64,000 nucleotides of DNA. Origin: Clostridia bacterium. GTDB taxonomy: Bacteria > Bacillota > Clostridia > Christensenellales > Aristaeellaceae. This document shows positions 16,459 through 23,630 of the stretch, piece by piece; positions within the stretch are counted from its first letter, which is position 1; every line of letters starts with the position of its first letter. Position numbers and translations under genes: made by a program. The stretch lies in NCBI GenBank assembly GCA_017552535.1, contig JAFZPV010000052.1:23795-87794 (forward strand), written 5' to 3'. The notes beneath the pieces are model-generated. The model was given only the letters and a program-made list of their open reading frames with translations. It made no database searches and had not been told where the DNA came from.

Positions 16459-18630
16459 ATGGAAGAGATATTTGCCCTGGAAAAAGCGCATCTGGAAGAA
16501 ACGCAGTCCTTTATCCGCGCGCGCACAGTGCGGGCGGAAGCCGAGCTTACCCAGGCATACGACGAGCTGATGCAGGCCCGCAGCGGCGACCCTGACCGAC
16601 TGCCTGCCCGGGAGATGCTTTATTACAACGCGAAGACCCGCCTGGACGGCCTGCGCTTCGCCCTGAAGAAGACCTACTTCACCCGCGTGGACTTTACGCC
16701 CGACGGCGGGCAGAAGGAAGTCATCTATATCGGCAAGCACGGCGTGGGTGACGAGGACAGTGCTGAGCAGTACGTGTGCGACTGGCGCGCGCCGGTGGCG
16801 AACCTGTACTATTCCGGCCAGCTGGGGCGCGTGAGCTATACCGCGCCGGACGGCAGCGTGCAGGGCGAAATGAGCCTGAAGCGCCAGCTGGAGATCGACG
16901 GGGGCGAGCTGAAGCGCGTTTTCGATACGGACATCGTCTCCCAGGACGCATACCTCCAGCAGGCGCTCTCCCAGGCCACGGGCAACCGCCTCACGGACAT
17001 CGTGAGCACAATCCAGTCGGAACAGAACCTGGTGATCCGCGAGCCGCTTCACAAAAACCTGCTGGTGCAGGGCGCGGCGGGCTCCGGAAAGACCACGGTG
17101 GCCCTGCACCGGATCGCCTACCTGCTGTACGCCTTCAGGGACCGCCTGACGCCGCAGCGCATGCTGATCCTGGCGCCCAGCCCGCTGTTTCTGGACTATA
17201 TCCGGGACGTGCTGCCGGAGCTGGGCGTGGAAAATGTGCAGCAGGGCACATTCGAAGGCTTCTTTACGGATTGGCTGGGGCTTAAGCAGAAGCTGTTCAA
17301 AGCGGACGAAGACGTCTCCCTGCGGGACGGGCGCGTAAAGGGCAGCCGCGCCTTTGCCGAAAGGCTGGACGCGTTCCTGGACGATTACGAAAAGCGTTTT
17401 ACGGTGTCGGACGGCCTGGTATTCGGGCCGGTGCGCCTGTTTCAGAGGGAAGAGATAGAGCATTTCATCCGCGTGGACGAAGCGGGCCTGCCCATGAAGC
17501 GCAGGGTGGAGGAATTCCACAAGCAGCTTTTAAAGCGTACCCGGGCCGCTGCCCGCAGCATCACAGCCTGGCTCAGGACCGAGACCCAGCGCCGGGCCGC
17601 CGCCCTCAGGCAGCGCCTTCCGGAGGGCGAGGAGCTGTCTTCGCGGCTTCGCTCTCTGGCCGCCAGCCTGGACAAACGCGTGAAGGAAACGGAGGCGGAG
17701 GTAAAGCCCTTCGCGGAAAAATGCATCCGCGCCCTGCCGTCTGTGGACCCGGTGAAGGTGTACGCGGAGTTCTTGAAGGGCATCCCCGCTTCTGACGCCG
17801 CTTGGCCCGCCGCCGAAAGGACGCTTGGCTATCTCGAAGCAGGAAAAAAACTGGAATACGACGACCTGGCCGCGTTGGCGCTGATCTTTCTGCGCATGCG
17901 GGACATGCCGCCGGTGCGCTTCAGGCACATCGTGATCGACGAGGCGCAGGACCTGAGCTTTATGCAGTACAGGGCGCTTAAGGCCTGCCAGAAGGAGGCC
18001 ACCTTCACGATCCTGGGCGACACGATGCAGGGCCTGCCGGGACGGCGGGGCGTGGAAAACTGGAACGTGATCTCGGAGGGTGTTTTCGGCGGCGCCTGCC
18101 TGTACAGGGAACTGACAACCTCTTACCGCAGCACGCGGCAGATCATGGAGCAGGCGTTCAGGGCTGGCAGCGTGTATGCCGACTGCTCGCGCATCCGCGT
18201 GATCCGCTCCGGCGACGCGTGTGCTTTCGCTGCGTGCAGGACCGAGCGGGAGCGCTTGGAAACGATCGCGGACATCCTCAGGCGGGAGGCGGGTCCGGGG
18301 CGAACCGTGGCGGTGCTTGAAAAGGACGGCGCGCGCGCAAAGAAGCTGGCCGGCAAGCTGCCCGCAGGTCTTAACGCCCGCCTGCTCACGGGCACGCTGG
18401 AAAACTTCGGCCCGGGCGTGTACGTTTCTTCCGCCCTGGACGCGAAAGGCCTGCAGTTCGACGCCGTGGTGATCGCGGACGCGTCCAAAGACGTGTACGC
18501 GGGGGACGAAGAAAGCGCCCGCGTACTGTATGTTGCCATGACGCGGGCGCTGCACAGGCTGTATATCGTCAGCGGGGGTGAACCTGCTCCCTTCCTCAAC
18601 TCTTCAGGGGCGGCTGCTCCCTGCGCGTGA
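16459..18630 (+). CDS. helD: HelD-like UvrD-family ATPase (RNA polymerase recycling factor)
   Basis: The 723-residue protein has the N-terminal helical arm typical of HelD (residues 1-70), then DWRAPVANLYYS, a hallmark of HelD proteins. Superfamily-1 helicase motifs follow: Walker A GAAGSGKTT (about 204), Walker B IDEAQD (about 494), LGDTMQGLPG, TTSYRSTRQI and VAMTRALHRLY at the end. HelD removes stalled RNA polymerase from DNA using ATP in Bacillota. A GGAGG site precedes the ATG. The last 35 bases overlap the end of the convergent sulfatase gene. A DNA helicase role is an alternative, but the domain order fits HelD better than UvrD or Rep. Confidence 0.85.
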   Translation: MEEIFALEKAHLEETQSFIRARTVRAEAELTQAYDELMQARSGDPDRLPAREMLYYNAKTRLDGLRFALKKTYFTRVDFTPDGGQKEVIYIGKHGVGDEDSAEQYVCDWRAPVANLYYSGQLGRVSYTAPDGSVQGEMSLKRQLEIDGGELKRVFDTDIVSQDAYLQQALSQATGNRLTDIVSTIQSEQNLVIREPLHKNLLVQGAAGSGKTTVALHRIAYLLYAFRDRLTPQRMLILAPSPLFLDYIRDVLPELGVENVQQGTFEGFFTDWLGLKQKLFKADEDVSLRDGRVKGSRAFAERLDAFLDDYEKRFTVSDGLVFGPVRLFQREEIEHFIRVDEAGLPMKRRVEEFHKQLLKRTRAAARSITAWLRTETQRRAAALRQRLPEGEELSSRLRSLAASLDKRVKETEAEVKPFAEKCIRALPSVDPVKVYAEFLKGIPASDAAWPAAERTLGYLEAGKKLEYDDLAALALIFLRMRDMPPVRFRHIVIDEAQDLSFMQYRALKACQKEATFTILGDTMQGLPGRRGVENWNVISEGVFGGACLYRELTTSYRSTRQIMEQAFRAGSVYADCSRIRVIRSGDACAFAACRTERERLETIADILRREAGPGRTVAVLEKDGARAKKLAGKLPAGLNARLLTGTLENFGPGVYVSSALDAKGLQFDAVVIADASKDVYAGDEESARVLYVAMTRALHRLYIVSGGEPAPFLNSSGAAAPCA

Positions 18631-20077
18631 CGGGGCGGGGCTTGAACACCTCGGGACGGGTGGCGTACACGCCGGGCCGGCACAGCTGGCCGGACCCCGT
18701 CACCCCCTGGCGCACGCCGTCCAATGCGGGATCGCTGTTGCTTATAAAGAAGCGTTCGAGTTCCCGGGTCATTTCCATCACGCGCACTTCGTGCTCTTTC
18801 AGGCCGAACAGGTTGTTTTCCTCGCCGGGATCGTTCTGTAAGTCGTACAGTTCGTTAGGCCCGTAGGGGTAGCGCCGGATCAGTTTCCAGTCTTCGGTGC
18901 GGATCATGCGCACGGGGCCGTATTCGTCGTATATCACCACCTGGCCACGGCCGGTCTTTCCGCCGGACAGCGCGTTTAAGAAGCTGTGCCCGGGCAGCCC
19001 GTCAGGCGCCTTTTCGCCGGTGAGTTCGCACAGGGTGGGGTACAGGTCGCAGGCGCTCACCAGGTCCGTGACCACGCGCCCGGGCTGTTTCACCATTTTG
19101 GGCCAGCGCAGCATAAACGGCACCTTGACCGATGGATCGTACATGTTCATGGGGAAGGTGCCGTTGCCTTTGCCCCAGATGCCGTGATGGCCCATGCACA
19201 TGCCGTTGTCGCCCGCAAAGATCACGAGGGTCTCGTCCAGGATGCCTGCGCGCTCAAGGGCTGCCAGGATATCGCCCACGCCTTCGTCCATGGCGGAAAT
19301 GGCGGCGAAATACCCCCGCAGATTCTCGCGCCTGCGGGATGTGCCGTACACGGGCCCGGTGGTCATGTCCGGGTGGTCGGGCACGTCGGGCACGCTCTCG
19401 AAGGGGCAGGCGTCGTAATGGTCGATCCACTTCTTCGGATGGTGCTCCTTGCCCCAGGGAGAATGGGGCGCGGTGTAGTGCACGCTCAGATAGAACGGCT
19501 CTTTTTTTCCGGCGAGCTTTTCGATGTCCTCCACCGCCCGGCGGGTGATGAGCTCGGTCACGTATTCGCCGTGGCGCACGGTGATGTTTCCGTTTTCCAC
19601 GATGTCCGGGTGATAGTACCAGCAGCCGCCCTGGCCGATGGTGTACCAGTCCGAAAACCCCTGCTGCGGGCGCACGCTGTCGCCCATGTGCCATTTGCCG
19701 CTGAGGGCGCAGGTGTAGCCGATGCTCCTCAGCATCGAAACGTAAGTGGGCTGCCCGTCCAGATAGGCGATGGGTTCTGTTTCGTCCGCGTAGCCGCCGT
19801 GGGGGTTTTCAAGACCCTGGGCCGCGAAGCGCTGTTTGTCCAGGTTGCCGGCCCTGAGCCAGTCCAGGATGCCGTGCCTGGAAGGCATCATGCCGGTGAG
19901 CAGCGAGGCCCGCGCGGGCGAACACACCGGGGACGCGCAGAAGAAATTGTCGAATCTCAGCCCCTCGCGGGCGATTCGGTCCATGTTCGGCGTAAGGATC
20001 TCCCGGTTCCCCGCACAGCCCATGGCCCAGGCGCCCTGGTCGTCGGAAAGTATGAATACGATGTTGGGACGCGGCAT
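18596..20077 (-). CDS. Cys-type sulfatase (alkaline phosphatase superfamily)
   Basis: The 493-residue enzyme shows the metal-binding start NIVFILSDDQGAWAMG, the sulfatase signature CSPARASLLTG, whose Cys must be converted to formylglycine, and ALSGKWHMGD, followed by HYTAPHSPW and FAGDNGMCMGHHG. It would remove sulfate esters from carbohydrates such as glycosaminoglycans or mucin. No signal peptide is seen, so it may act in the cytoplasm. No anSME-type maturase is in the window and one must be elsewhere. The start at 20077 was chosen because GGAGG lies eight bases upstream; longer in-frame starts would read through that site. Its 3' end overlaps the HelD-like gene by 35 bases. Confidence 0.88.
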   Translation of the reverse strand: MPRPNIVFILSDDQGAWAMGCAGNREILTPNMDRIAREGLRFDNFFCASPVCSPARASLLTGMMPSRHGILDWLRAGNLDKQRFAAQGLENPHGGYADETEPIAYLDGQPTYVSMLRSIGYTCALSGKWHMGDSVRPQQGFSDWYTIGQGGCWYYHPDIVENGNITVRHGEYVTELITRRAVEDIEKLAGKKEPFYLSVHYTAPHSPWGKEHHPKKWIDHYDACPFESVPDVPDHPDMTTGPVYGTSRRRENLRGYFAAISAMDEGVGDILAALERAGILDETLVIFAGDNGMCMGHHGIWGKGNGTFPMNMYDPSVKVPFMLRWPKMVKQPGRVVTDLVSACDLYPTLCELTGEKAPDGLPGHSFLNALSGGKTGRGQVVIYDEYGPVRMIRTEDWKLIRRYPYGPNELYDLQNDPGEENNLFGLKEHEVRVMEMTRELERFFISNSDPALDGVRQGVTGSGQLCRPGVYATRPEVFKPRPVTRREQPPLKS

Positions 20078-20102
20078 GCCGTCGCCTCCTTTTTTTTCTT
20101 TC

Positions 20103-20131
20103 ATTGTATCACAAACGCCTGCCGAAAACAA
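20103..20131 (-). promoter_or_regulatory. Sigma-A promoter for the sulfatase gene
   Basis: Minus-strand TTGTTT (20126-20131) and TACAAT (20103-20108), 17 bases apart, 26 bases before the ATG. Confidence 0.6.
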
Positions 20132-20149
20132 CAAAATAACGAAAAGCGG

Positions 20150-20179
20150 TTGCCGCCGGCGCCGGGCAGATGCTATAAT
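20150..20179 (+). promoter_or_regulatory. Sigma-A promoter for the peptidase-nucleotidyltransferase operon
   Basis: TTGCCG (20150-20155) and TATAAT (20174-20179) with 18-base spacing; it is divergent from the sulfatase promoter. Confidence 0.6.
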
Positions 20180-20221
20180 ACTGCCCGTCAGGAATGAAAA
20201 GACGCATCAGGAGAAAGACGG

Positions 20222-20674
20222 ATGCCCGTAACTTTTGAAGAGCTTTTGGCCCGTGACGGCAGGCTGATATACAAAACCAAAGGCGTGAGCATGGAACCGA
20301 TGCTGCGCCAGAACCGGGACCTGGTGGTGATCGGCGTGCCGGAGGGGCGGCTGAACAAATATGACGTCGCCCTGTACCGAAGGGGCAAGGACTACGTGCT
20401 GCATCGGGTGATCGGCGTGCGGGACGGTTTTTACCTGATCCGCGGGGACAACACCTACGCCCTTGAGCGCGTGCCGGACGCGGCGGTGATCGGCGTGCTC
20501 ACGGACTTCGTGCGCAAGGGCCGGCAGTACTCCGCTTTAGATGCCGCCTACATGCGGTACGTGCGCGCCTGGTGCTTTCTGTATCCCGTGCGGAAGACGT
20601 ATATCCGCTTAAGGCGCCTGGCGGGCGCCCTGGCCCGGCGCCTGGGCCTTAAGCGAAGGAGGAAAACCGCGTGA
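20222..20674 (+). CDS. S24/S26-family serine peptidase-like protein
   Basis: This 150-residue protein contains GVSMEPML (Ser23 nucleophile) and DYVLHRVIGV (His61), the Ser-His arrangement of S24/S26 proteins such as LexA-type and SipW-type peptidases, then LIRGDN. It has no transmembrane helix, so it is not an ordinary signal peptidase I; the C-terminus is a basic helix. A GTGA overlap joins it to the next gene. Such small S24/S26 proteins occur next to PF14907-type nucleotidyltransferases in Firmicutes clusters linked to peptide or polysaccharide modification. No precursor peptide was found here. It may be a maturation protease, or the fold may be non-catalytic. Confidence 0.72.
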   Translation: MPVTFEELLARDGRLIYKTKGVSMEPMLRQNRDLVVIGVPEGRLNKYDVALYRRGKDYVLHRVIGVRDGFYLIRGDNTYALERVPDAAVIGVLTDFVRKGRQYSALDAAYMRYVRAWCFLYPVRKTYIRLRRLAGALARRLGLKRRRKTA

Positions 20675-21810
20675 CGCGTGCTTTGCCCAAAAGGCCGGCA
20701 TTGACGAACGAAGAAGAGACGCGCTGCCTGCGCACCGCGGCGTATCTGGCCGCCTGCGCGGTGAACGGCGATACGGCGGACGTTTCTTTCGTTTCGGACC
20801 CGGACGCGGTACTGGCGGCTGCCGGGCGCCACGGCATGTCTGCGATCGTCGCCATGGCGCTGGAAAAGGCGGGCATGCGCAGCGAAAGGACCGCTTCCGC
20901 CATCGCCACTGCCCTCAGGCGGGAAGCGGTGTTCGAAGCGGCTGCCGAAGAAGTGAAGCAGCGCCTGGAAGCGGAAGGGATATGGTACGTCCTCCTTAAG
21001 GGCATGAAGCTTAAAGACCTGTATCCTGGGCGCGGTATGCGAGAAATGGCGGACTGCGATATCCTGACCGATCCAAACCGCATGACGGACGTGCGCCGCA
21101 TCATGGAAGGCCTTGGCTTTCGCACCGACCATGCGGGCACGGGCCATCACGATTCATACGAGCGTCCGCCGCTTTGCCGCTTCGAGATGCACCGCGCGCT
21201 TTTGATGAACGACACAAAGAACGAGTACTACGCCGATATCGAAAAGCGCCTGCTGCCCTCGCCGGACGGGGGATACGAAAGGCTGTTTGGCCTGGAGGAC
21301 TTTTATCTGTTTCTTGTGGTACACGTCCAAAAGCACTGGCAGCTGGGAGGCACCGGGCTGCGCAGCTTCCTGGACCTGTACGTGTATCTTAAGCGCATGG
21401 AGAACGGGCTGAACATGGATTACGTTCTGGCCGAAGCCCGGAAGCTGGACATCCTCGCGTTCGAAGAAGAAGCCCGCGCCTTTGCGCTGGACCTCTTCGG
21501 CGGAAAAAAACTGGATGCCGGGCAGGAAGAAATGCTTTCGTATATCGCGGGTTCCGGCACCTACGGCACTGTGAAGCACGCGGTGGAGAACAAGGTCGAG
21601 CGCATGGGCGGCGGCAGGAAGGCGAAATTCAGGTATTTTATGAAGCACTTGTTCCTGCCGATGGAGAGCCTGGAGGTCAGCTACCCCGGGGTGGCGCGCC
21701 GCCGCTGGCTGATACCGTTCTTTGCCGTATACAGGCTGGGAAAGGCAGTTTTGACAAAACCGGCAAGGGTCAGGGCGGAGCTGAAGGCCCTGCGCAGCTT
21801 GAAGCACTGA
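20671..21810 (+). CDS. Nucleotidyltransferase-family protein (PF14907-like)
   Basis: The 379-residue protein starts at a GTG overlapping the previous stop (GTGA), with GAAGGAGG eight bases upstream. Residues about 100-130 hold WYVLLKGMKLKDLYPGRG and MADCDILTD, the G..L..LY...R..sD.D pattern of the NTP_transf_5 nucleotidyltransferases, where the two Asp would bind metal. FRTDHAGTGHH and RFEMHRALL follow, then a long helical C-terminal region ending in basic helices. Family members are found beside S24 peptidases and in some lasso-peptide and exopolysaccharide clusters, but their substrates are mostly unknown. Translational coupling suggests it acts with the peptidase-like protein. The family assignment is good and the substrate unknown. 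Confidence 0.75.
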   Translation: MTRALPKRPALTNEEETRCLRTAAYLAACAVNGDTADVSFVSDPDAVLAAAGRHGMSAIVAMALEKAGMRSERTASAIATALRREAVFEAAAEEVKQRLEAEGIWYVLLKGMKLKDLYPGRGMREMADCDILTDPNRMTDVRRIMEGLGFRTDHAGTGHHDSYERPPLCRFEMHRALLMNDTKNEYYADIEKRLLPSPDGGYERLFGLEDFYLFLVVHVQKHWQLGGTGLRSFLDLYVYLKRMENGLNMDYVLAEARKLDILAFEEEARAFALDLFGGKKLDAGQEEMLSYIAGSGTYGTVKHAVENKVERMGGGRKAKFRYFMKHLFLPMESLEVSYPGVARRRWLIPFFAVYRLGKAVLTKPARVRAELKALRSLKH

Positions 21811-21852
21811 CAAATCGTATACGGCTGACTTAGAACAGGGAAAGGGAAAATA

Positions 21853-23295
21853 ATGAAGACGGCTTCCAGGCAGATCGCCGTGCTGGCGGTGATCCTTCTG
21901 GCGGCTTGCGCGCTGTGCAGGCTGCTGATAAAGAATGAGTACACGGCGTATTATCCTCTGCCTGTGTACGCGCAAAACAGCAAAGCCGGTGACTTTGCCA
22001 TCGTTCCGGAAGGAGAAGGCGAGGTATGGGTCGCGGACACCGAGGTGAAGAACGGGTATCTCCGCGTAAGGCTGCAGGCCCGGGAGGCGGGCAGCGTGTC
22101 TCTTTCGGTCGAAAAAGACGGAGACGGCGTCGGCCTTCTCTGCTTCCGGGCAGGACGTCTGGGTACCGTGTACGACAGAAACACCGGCGGTTTTACCGGG
22201 GACTGGATCGTGCTGGTCGGTTATACGCTGTTCTGGCTGCTGCTGGCATCCATTACGTTCAGGGCTTTTCTGCTGGAGAAAGGGCCTGGCTTTTACGCCT
22301 ATACGACGATCTATTCCGCAGGCATGACGATCTTTGCGTCCCTGACGGGCCTGACGATGCTCGCGTCCACCGTGCATCACCTCACGGCGCCGTATGAATT
22401 CAACATGTTTTCGGTATACGCCCGCATTTCCGGCGCGAGCTTCGCCTTTGTGATGATCACAGCGCCCCTCGTCTGCGCATTCGCGCTGGCGATGACGGTC
22501 AGCAATGTGGCGCTGCTCAGGCACGAAAGGCTCCGTGTCAGAAACGTCCTGGCCCTGGGGGTGGGGTTCGTGCTGCTGGCGGGGGAGGCGGCTGCGTATC
22601 TTTGGTACGGCCGGGACTTTTCCGGTTCGGAAACGGAATGGCGCCTGGTCAGCACTCTTCGCAATTCCTACGGCACGGTGCTGGCGTACTTTGAATGCAT
22701 GCTGACGGGCACGGTGATCTGCGGCGTTAAAGCTGCCCGCCACGTGCCCTCCTTCGACCGGGATTATCTGATCATCCTGGGCTGCCGCTTCCGCCGTGAC
22801 GGGAGCCTCACGCCCCTGCTCAGGGGACGCGTGGACAAGGCGCTGTGGTTCTGGCACGAACAGAAAAAGGCTACCGGGCGGGAGGCGGTGTTCGTGCCCT
22901 CCGGCGGACGGGGACCGGACGAACCGATGTCCGAGGCGGAGGCCATGCGCCGGTACCTTATGGAAAACGGAGTGAGGGAGGAACTGATCCGGGTGGAAAA
23001 CGCTTCCCGAAACACCTATCAGAACATGGAGTTCTCCAAAGCCCTGATCGAAAGCGAAACGCCGGATGCCGGCGTGGCCTATGTTACCACCAACTACCAT
23101 GTGTTCCGAAGCGGCGTGTGGGCGGCGCGCTCGGGCCTTGCAGCCGAAGGTCTGGGCAGCAAAACGGCCTGGTGGTACTGGCCCAACGCCTTCATGCGGG
23201 AATGGGCGGGACTCATGAAGAGCCGCCTCGTGAAGGAACTGATCCTGCTGGCGGTCCTGCTTGCGTTCTTCGGCGTGCTGTCGATGGCATTGTAA
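21853..23295 (+). CDS. Multi-pass membrane protein with C-terminal DUF218 (YdcF-like) domain
   Basis: The 480-residue protein has an N-terminal hydrophobic helix, an extracytoplasmic beta-rich segment (residues about 30-115), then about five transmembrane helices (about 117-290). A DUF218/YdcF domain follows at about 305-450, with YLIILGCRFRRDGS, SEAEAMRRYL, RNTYQNMEFS and VTTNYHVFR, the full set of conserved family motifs. DUF218 proteins such as SanA, ElyC and YdcF are linked to envelope and peptidoglycan precursor homeostasis. A final helix closes the protein. It lies 42 bases after the nucleotidyltransferase and is followed by a strong promoter, so it probably ends this operon. The domain call is secure; its role is inferred. 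Confidence 0.85.
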   Translation: MKTASRQIAVLAVILLAACALCRLLIKNEYTAYYPLPVYAQNSKAGDFAIVPEGEGEVWVADTEVKNGYLRVRLQAREAGSVSLSVEKDGDGVGLLCFRAGRLGTVYDRNTGGFTGDWIVLVGYTLFWLLLASITFRAFLLEKGPGFYAYTTIYSAGMTIFASLTGLTMLASTVHHLTAPYEFNMFSVYARISGASFAFVMITAPLVCAFALAMTVSNVALLRHERLRVRNVLALGVGFVLLAGEAAAYLWYGRDFSGSETEWRLVSTLRNSYGTVLAYFECMLTGTVICGVKAARHVPSFDRDYLIILGCRFRRDGSLTPLLRGRVDKALWFWHEQKKATGREAVFVPSGGRGPDEPMSEAEAMRRYLMENGVREELIRVENASRNTYQNMEFSKALIESETPDAGVAYVTTNYHVFRSGVWAARSGLAAEGLGSKTAWWYWPNAFMREWAGLMKSRLVKELILLAVLLAFFGVLSMAL

Positions 23296-23341
23296 AAAGC
23301 CCTGGAAAACGGTTAAATAAATACGATAGCCCGCTTTTTGG

Positions 23342-23370
23342 TTGACAAGTGCGGGCGTTTGTAGTATGAT
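23342..23370 (+). promoter_or_regulatory. Near-consensus promoter of the first T-box leader
   Basis: TTGACA (23342-23347) and TATGAT (23365-23370), 17-base spacing, with the T-box leader beginning a few bases downstream. Confidence 0.8.
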
Positions 23371-23376
23371 ACCTCT

Positions 23377-23618
23377 AATTTCATACAGACGCGATGACGG
23401 AGAGAGTTTGTTCGGACGCGCAAAGAGAGACGCCGGTTGGTGTAAGGCGTTCGCGGAAAGACGGATGTGTGGCTCCCGAGCAGAAGGAAGAACGCCCATG
23501 GGTCAGTAGAACCTTCCGTCCGCCCGCGCAGGGGCGCAACAAGGGCGCGTGCAAACGCGAATTTGAGTGGTACCGCGGCAAAGCCGTCTCAAAGCATGCT
23601 TTGAGGCGTTTTTATTTT
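23377..23618 (+). ncRNA. T-box leader upstream of the XRE-cupin-ligase gene
   Basis: The roughly 240-base leader shows Stem I features (AAAGAGAGACGCC facing GGTTGGTG, closed by ACGCC/GGCGT) and CCGAGC at its base. It ends with the T-box core GAGTGGTACCGCGG (about 23564-23577). A terminator follows: CGTCTCAAAG pairs with CTTTGAGGCG (23585-23608), then a T run to 23618. This is a transcription-attenuation T-box that reads through when a cognate tRNA is uncharged. The specifier is less clear than in the second T-box. By position above the lower stem (GGAG/CTCC) it could be GUG (Val), and UGG (Trp) overlaps it. The T-box call is strong, the amino acid weak. Confidence 0.9.
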
Positions 23619-23630
23619 TCGGAGGCAGGC

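Noticed and set aside
21154-23499. Open frame of 781 codons on the minus strand
   Set aside because: It lies entirely antisense to the nucleotidyltransferase and DUF218 genes, has no recognisable domain, is rich in His/Arg/Gln as GC-rich shadows are, and lacks a ribosome site.
23394-23630. N-terminal extension of the XRE-cupin-ligase frame
   Set aside because: The bases form the T-box leader and its terminator, and a GGAGG site marks the ATG at 23631.
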